This document shows, in pieces, positions 58,100 through 64,000 of a DNA stretch of 64,000 nucleotides; position 1 is the stretch's first letter, and each line of letters starts with the position of its first letter. The DNA comes from Podocnemis expansa (taxonomy: Eukaryota; Chordata; Testudines; Podocnemididae). The notes beneath the pieces are model-generated. The model made no database searches, was not told the origin of the DNA, and was given only the letters and a program-made list of their open reading frames with translations. The stretch spans positions 27,267,183-27,331,182 of the forward strand of contig ML682005.1 of NCBI GenBank assembly GCA_007922195.1, given 5' to 3'. A program made the translations under genes and the position numbers.

Positions 58100-59100
58100 A
58101 GATGATGGTGGACAGTTCAATAGGATTTTCTGGCGCACTAAAGGCACTTGATGGAGCTTATGACAGAGGAGGCCAAAGACATGGCAGACTCACAATGGCT
58201 GATTCTTCTTATAATTTAGTATGGACACAGATAACCCCTACAGAGTCTGGAACTTTCTGAAGCAGGGTTACAAACACCGACTGAAGGGACCATGTTGTCT
58301 TGCAGATGTGAGATGACCAGCAGGTCTAAGACTTTCTCATGAAGAAAGCTATGCTTCTGGAACTTTGTGAACAGCTTTCCCCAATCCTTCAGTGTAAAGA
58401 AAGACACAAGACAGCTGCCATGATGATCCCCAAGCAGGATGATATAAACATCTGGAATCTGGACTGCCACAGGATAATTACCAACCCATTTGGTGTTAGA
58501 AAGTCCAGTTGGTAAAGTAATGGTGGATGTTTCTGAGGCAATTGGGCCTGTGTGGTGGGGTGTAAAAGATAATCCTGAAGTAATTGATGGCTTTCAGAGA
58601 ATAGGGTTTCCAAATTGTACAGGAGCCATTGATGGGACGTGTCCATAATTTACCTTCCTCCAGTGCCGAGAGCATAAATTGCAAGAGGTACAATATTATT
58701 ATAAAGGCACTTGTGGACCATAGAAGTTGATTTATGACTACTGATGGGAAGTTGCACTGGAACAGTTCATGATGTCAGGGCTTTTATTCAGTTAGGGGTC
58801 TATATTCATGGAGAGGCTGAGACACTATTCCCACTAAATGAGTGTCATAAACAGAGTTACTGTCCTCATCCTTATTCTGTGGGAACTTTGCAAACCCCTT
58901 TATCATTGGCTCATGCATATCACAGGCTCTGGTACAGCCGGTTTAATGACAGTCCCAGCCAGTGTAGAATGGTTACTGAATGCACTTTTGACAGATTGAA
59001 ATCCTGTTGGACATGTCTACAAACTGGATGCCAGTGCCATCAATGCTCTGTGCATTACAATGGCATTCTGTGCTCTTCACAATCTTTGTGAAGAAAGAAG
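58100..59100 (+). pseudogene. PIF/Harbinger transposase remnant
   Basis: DDE nuclease of the Harbinger superfamily (DDE_Tnp_4 type). GFPNCTGAIDGT carries the first catalytic Asp (codon 58631-58633). In the frame at 58744-59091, TGTVHDVRAFIQLGVY carries the second Asp (58771-58773), and MVTECTFDRLKSCWTCL carries the Glu (58978-58980). Order and spacing fit the family. The first Asp is in a different frame from the other two, and stops follow AIDGT, so the gene is dead. Sequence such as HTDNPYRVWNFLKQGY near 58210-58258 may be the N-terminal region. Such an element could have supplied transposase to the 3-bp-duplication MITEs here, but no shared ends were found. Confidence 0.75.
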
Positions 59101-59732
59101 TGAATTATCTTCCTGCCCATAGACCTATGACAGCAAAGGCTTGCTCAATCTGCAGACTCAGCCAGAAAGTGCATCTGCCATAGCTGGAACTGGATGTACA
59201 AGGGCAATGGACATCAGGGATGCTTTGCGCCTCCCCTCATTGGACTTGATGGCCTAACAGAATAGCAGGAATAGTACTTTTATGAATGTACTTATGGAAA
59301 GTAGGGAAGGGGCTGACTGACTGCGGGGGTTTCAGAGTTCGTAGTGAGGTTGGGGCTGACTGATATGTACTTCAGTTATGAATGACCTGACGGCTTATCA
59401 AATGGGGAGGGGGTTGATTCACAGTATAGAATGATGTAGCTAATTGTATTGAGAAATACTGCTTGCTTACTAATTCCTAGTTGTACCCAAAGATGTGCCT
59501 ATGTTTATAATTTGAAATACACTGTGTATGATGTTTATTGCTATCATTGCATAACTACAATAAACTTTCAGGATGAAATAAAAAGCTTTATTTATAAACA
59601 TATATTAGTAAAGTACAGCTTTCACCAACTGCTAGTCAGGTCAGCTCATCCCAAAACACCAGTAACGACAGGTTCAAAAAAGGAACAGTGCATGAACAGG
59701 TGCAAACAATGAAACCATGTACTAGATTAAAC
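59101..59732. other. Unassigned sequence
   Basis: Nothing is recognised. Confidence 0.4.
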
Positions 59733-61290
59733 AAACAAGGGGTCTTGTGGCATTTTTAAAGACTAATGAATTTATTTTTCACATGAGCTTTTGTAGGAGA
59801 AATACCACTCTGTCAGATATTAGAAAATGGAAAATTTATGGTATAGGAGAGAAAGATATATTCAGTGATGTGTAGTCACAGGATTAGGTCAGATTACTTC
59901 AGCAAATCAAACAATTTGTATAGAGTCAAACAATGTGGAAAAACATATCAGAAAGTGGTGATGTTGAGAGAGGTGAAAATGACTGTTTGTAAGGAGAAAG
60001 CCAGCTCATACTGCTATTCAAACCCAACTTAATGGTGTCAAATTTGCATATGAATTTTAACTCTGTGGTTTCTCTTTGCAGTTCTGATTTAGAATTAGCC
60101 TATTTAAGAACCATAACAAATATGTCTTTCTTGGAGTGATCAGAGAGACTAAAGTAATCCCTATTGGTTTTTGAACACTGCCATTTCTGATGTCAGATTT
60201 GTGTCCATTTATTTTTTTTTTTTTGCACAGAGACAGTCCAGTTTGTCTGATGTATAAGGCAGAGAAGTTTATTCACACATGATGGCATACATCATATTGG
60301 TGGATGAGCAGGTGAATAAGACCCTGATGGAGTAACTAGTTTGATTAGGTTCTACAATGGTGTCATTAGTATTGATATATGGGCAGAGTTGGCAGCAGGC
60401 TTTGTTGCAGGACATTTGCCTGCCTGAGCATTTCTGTTGTATGATCTGTAGTTGCTGGTGAGTATATGCTGAAGGTTGGGGGCTCTCTGTAAGTGAGGAG
60501 AGGCCTACTTCCCAAGACTTGAGGGGGTGAGTAATCGTCTTTTAGGCTAAGCTGTAGATCCTTGATGAGAGGTTGCAGAGGTTTGAGTTGGGGCTGTAGG
60601 TGGTGACCAATGGCATTCTGTTGTTTTCCTTCTTGGGCCTGTCAAGTAATAGTTGACTTCTGGGACCCCATCAGACTCTGTCAAACTGTTTTCTCACTTC
60701 CCAGGTGGGTATTGCAGTTTTAAGAATGTGTGATAGAGATCCTGAAGATGTCTGTCTCTGTCTGAGGGACGGGAACAAATGTGGTTGTATTTTAGGACTT
60801 GGCTATAGACAGTGAATTGTATGGTGTGTCCTGGATGAAAGCTCAAGGGTTGTAGGTAACTGTAGTGGTCAGCAGGTTTCCGGTATAGCATGGTGTTTAT
60901 CTGTTCATCACTTATTTGTACTGTAGCGTTCAGAAAGTGGATCTCCCGATTGGACTGGTCTAGGCTATGTTTCATTGTTGGATGGAAATTGTTGAAATCT
61001 TGGTGGAATTCTTCAAGGGCTTTCTCTCTGTGGGTTGAGATGATGAAGATGTCATCAGTGGAGCATAAGCAGAGGAGTGGCACTTGGGGACAAGAGCTGA
61101 GGAATCATTGTTCTAAGTCAGCCATAACAATGTTGACATATTGTGGGGCTATGCAGGTACCTATAGTAATGCCACTGACTTGAAGAGATAAATTATCTCT
61201 GCGAAAGACATATCTATGATCATGAAGCAGCACACTTTGCCATGGAGTTCTTCTGGTCAGTCTACATTGCAAACATGCAGCATTCTCTGA
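59733..61290 (-). mobile_element. Penelope-like element, RT to 3' end
   Basis: This is the longest PLE in the window. From the 5' side (high coordinates) it has: reverse transcriptase LSLQVSGITIGTCIAPQYVN with IVMADLEQ (to about 61105); after a frameshift, CSTDDIFIIS with the catalytic Asp pair at about 61050, in the frame 61083-60694; then DQSNREIHFLNATVQISDEQ, LYRKPADHYSYL and FHPGHTIQFTVYSQVLKYNH. The GIY-YIG endonuclease remnant follows at about 60310-60020 (CSSTNMMYAIMCE, then LYIRQTGLSLC), with a stop and an A-tract frameshift. The 3' UTR and terminus (to 59733) end in CCCCTTGTTTGTTT. The hammerhead near 59780-59820 is mutated (CTGACAG). Confidence 0.88.
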
Positions 61291-61369
61291 AGGTGTATTT
61301 GCAGCTTGATGTGAAGAAACCATGGAAAAGTTAATGCTGAATTACCAAGCTGCTGCACTACAACGGGGG

Positions 61370-61694
61370 TGGGAGTTTGCTTCCATTTCCCTGAGTCAGT
61401 TGGTGATTCTTGGGACAGAGGAAGCTAGTTCATGGGATTGTGGGATATTTTTGGCAGACTCCCAAGAACTGAGTCCAGTTGGGGCAGGGGTTTGGTTTGG
61501 GGGAGGCTCCATCTGTGGTACAAAACAATAGGACTTGAGCTCTGGGAACAGCTTGACTAAAACTAGAATTCTCCAGGGTCCTAGGACCCTGGATCTGAGC
61601 CTGAATCTGAGGGATTTCTGTACACATGTAAGGGGCATTTGCTCTCAAGCCAAAGTCTATGCATGGGTTTTTATACTCTACTGTAGACGTACCC
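61370..61694. mobile_element. Possible hAT-like MITE, right end clear
   Basis: CTACTGTAGACGTACCC at 61678-61694 is a typical right end of the GTCTACAC MITEs. The interior AGAATTCTCCAGGGTCC and the approximate left boundary are inferred. Confidence 0.4.
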
Positions 61695-62204
61695 TGTGTT
61701 ACCTTGAGTGATGCATTGTATTATTGTATTCCTGAGGTGAAGCTGTCCACACAGTCAGTCCTAGTCTCCATGCAAAGTTCCCAGTGTCAAATGGTAGTAA
61801 CATTTGATAAGCATGCTGTCATTATAGTACTATCTGAAAAATAGGAAGCTGACGATCTGCCTCATTATCTCTGGCCTCTTTGTTATACATCTTAACTCCT
61901 CCCTCTCATCTATATCCATATATTAGCTGATCACCATCTTCGCTACATTGCCCACTTCTGCTGGAATCATCTGACAAATCTTTCTCCTGTCACAGAATTA
62001 TTATTTCAGTTCCATCCTGTATGATATCACCAAGTTTCTACTCTCAAGGCCCTATGTCCACCTTCTCAGGAACATAAAACAATACATTTTAAAACAACTT
62101 GACTGATTCCCCATATTGTAAGATGTGCCTTTACAACACTGACTGCAGCTTACACTCAAGGACATTGTTACTGTATATCCTTCCTGCTCCCCCTTCTCAT
62201 TATA
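61695..62204. other. Unassigned sequence
   Basis: Nothing is recognised. Confidence 0.4.
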
Positions 62205-62416
62205 GGGTATATCTACCCTGCAGCTGGGGTGTGAAACTACAGCATATATAGGTATACTGAAGTAGCATTAATCTAACTTAGCATGGGTCCAATAGCTGTG
62301 GCAACATGAGCTTCAGGTGCTCATCTACATTGCCATGGCTTCACTGCTGTTGGTACCCATATTAGATAGAGTTCATCTACTTTTGCTCCAACTGCAGCTC
62401 CAGTTGTAGTAGACAG
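62205..62416. mobile_element. hAT-like MITE
   Basis: GGGTATATCTACCCTGCAGC on the left and GCAGCTCCAGTTGTAGTAGAC on the right are diverged inverted ends of the GTCTACAC type. It is non-coding. Confidence 0.55.
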
Positions 62417-63125
62417 ATCTTCTCTGTCTGTTCATATAGTCTCAGGTCGGATGAGATCTTTCTAATATAGTGCCTGTCTTTCCTTACTAGGTAAAACTTT
62501 ATATTAATCATCTACCCTGTCTTTGCACCTCCTCTGTGAATACTATCAGACATATTAGTTAATTCTAATGACTTTGGGAGATATAATTTACAACCGGGAT
62601 TATTGTGATTAATTTGACTGGGGTACAAAACATGAGCTATAAGAGTCAGGTGGTTGTGTGTGAATACATATGTACACAAACCATGTTGTCTTGTGAGTAC
62701 ATTAGCTTGTAATTGTCTTCATCTTAGCTCATAACAGCAGTTCAGAGTTATGCAGATTCGTTATATATTAAACTTGACTCTGAGTGTGTTTTATGAACAA
62801 CAAAACATCATTAACTATGAGCAACTTATTACACAAAAATTGAAAACCCTCCTTTCTAATTGCAGTCTCTCCTGTAAAGTAACGTTTTTACATTCAAAGG
62901 AGAAAAGAAGTTTACAAGAAGAATTTTAATTTAGTGATTCAGAGACTAAGCTTTAAAAGCTTTAATTTTTCCAAACATTGCCTGAAGGCAAGTGCCAATG
63001 GAACTGGCAAGAAGATGGTTTTTTAATTTATATTTTTTATTCAGAGCTGTGTGCAGCATTAGAGTGCATTTTCAGAGCCCTCACAATGAAACTGCTGTTC
63101 AGGTTTTTGATTGCTTAGTGTCAGA
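62417..63125. other. Unassigned AT-rich sequence
   Basis: Nothing is recognised. Confidence 0.4.
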
Positions 63126-63395
63126 GGCCTGGTCTACCTCTAAAAGTTTGGTTGACCTAGCTATGCTGCTCAGGGGTATGAAAAGTTCATATCCCTTGAG
63201 ATATGAAGTTAAACCAATCCAAGCCCTAGTACAGGCAATGTTAGGTCAATGGAAGAATTTTTCCATTGACCTAGCTATCCACTCTGAAAGGGTGGGTTAA
63301 TTACAAAGATAGTGTCATCAGTTCTCTGTTGTTGCGTCCAGTGTCTGCACTACTATGTTATAGCTGCTGTAGCATCTGTGATGTAGACAAGCCCT
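63126..63395. mobile_element. MITE with internal inverted segments
   Basis: GGCCTGGTCTACCTCTAAAA on the left and GATGTAGACAAGCCCT on the right are inverted ends. The interior shows TCAATGGAAGAATTTTTCCA followed by TTGACCTAGCTA, and CAGGGGTATGAAAAGTTCAT followed by ATCCCTTGAG, that is, palindromic segments in series. It matches a common sauropsid MITE design and is non-coding. Confidence 0.7.
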
Positions 63396-63892
63396 GACTT
63401 AGAAAGTATTTAAGCACTTTGGTCTGTAAATGAGAATTCACATTATCTGTCCAAGTCAGTCCCAAAATGGGGGTGAAGTCTATGGCCTTTCATTATCTGC
63501 ATTATTGAACTGCAGACCTCACCCTGGTGTTTCATGACTTTGCCATCTTAAACCTGGACTATGCAATATATTCTGCAAGGGATAGACCTAAGCCCACTCA
63601 GGAACTTCAGATGGGCCCTGAGTCAGTAAAGTACCTACATATGTGCTTAATTCCATCTCAGTTCCATGCTCCTTCAACCAAAGAAGCTATGTAACTCTGA
63701 CCTTGTCTGGGGAATCTAATCACTGGCAATGGGACCTAATGTAGTCAGCTTGCCTCCAGTTCTCAAAAGGACAGCTCACAACTATGGATGTCACATTTCC
63801 AATGAGAAGACTTTCAATAAAAAGTATAGTTTGTACATTGCTCAAAGAAACCAAAGGACTAGTCAGAACAGAAAGAGTTACAACTCCTGGAG
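63396..63892. other. Unassigned sequence
   Basis: No gene is recognised. GGGCCCTGAGTCAGTAAAGT near 63614 resembles an old sauropsid repeat. Confidence 0.35.
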
Positions 63893-64000
63893 CAGGCTTG
63901 TCCAACCTGTGGCCCACGGGCCAGATTCCAGACAGCCAAGAGCTTTCATCTGGCCCATAGAGTTCTGCCACAGGAGCCTGGCAGCTGGAGCAGTTGGGGC
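63893..64000 (+). mobile_element. hAT element, left end, cut by the window
   Basis: CAGGCTTGTCCAACCTGTGG, then CCCACGGGCCAGATTC has a hAT-type start. The element runs past the window edge, so no right end or duplication can be checked. Confidence 0.5.

Overview
This window looks like intergenic or intronic DNA of a sauropsid vertebrate, most likely a turtle (a crocodilian is the main alternative). The reasons are the repeat content: CR1 LINE 3' ends with ATTCTATG-type or related tails, Penelope-like elements (PLEs) with hammerhead-type 3' ends, many hAT and PIF/Harbinger-type MITEs whose ends resemble GGGTATGTCTACACT, a Gmr1-like Gypsy element and one MIR-like SINE. The species call is inference from family knowledge; no database was searched. 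I found no host protein-coding gene, rRNA or tRNA that I can support. Every recognisable coding stretch belongs to a transposable element, and all but one fragment are broken.

Layout. 0.65-2.06 kb: CR1 on the minus strand, split by a palindrome-rich MITE. 6.5-7.3 kb: a MITE remnant, then a clean solo LTR (TG...CA, TTAT duplication). 8.4-10.3 kb: GC-rich hAT-like MITE copies in inverted orientation, one with an expanded internal repeat; a small relative at 15.0 kb has an exact 8-bp target duplication. 16-19.2 kb: three more MITEs, one inside a LINE fragment. 19.2-28.4 kb: mostly unannotated AT-rich sequence with PLE ends, a MIR and a MITE. 28.8-30.26 kb: CR1 on the plus strand. 30.65-37.0 kb: a Gypsy element with two LTRs, a gag resembling the SCAN domain, and integrase upstream of reverse transcriptase. 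43.9-44.6 kb: a near-perfect 0.7-kb hairpin of two PLE 3' ends. 47.6-50.5 kb: a CR1 split by a PLE insertion. 52.3-54.7 kb: a second LINE type, then a 5'-truncated CR1 with an open frame to its stop. 54.7-57.8 kb: two hAT elements around a C/T-rich minisatellite with a 10-N assembly gap. 58-59.1 kb: a broken Harbinger transposase. 59.7-61.3 kb: the longest PLE (reverse transcriptase plus GIY-YIG remnants). 61.3-64 kb: more MITEs, and a hAT end at the window edge.

The most interesting theme is the PLE series. Three separate insertions have two copies of the PLE 3' end facing outward (43.9, 48-49.4 and 52.0 kb), two of them with direct repeats at the flanks. Three 3' ends keep an intact 41-nt hammerhead core with an almost absent stem III. 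The second theme is the Gypsy element, whose gene order and SCAN-like gag match the lineage thought to have given rise to the vertebrate SCAN domain. Nested insertions give a relative chronology: LINEs first, then MITEs and PLEs into them.
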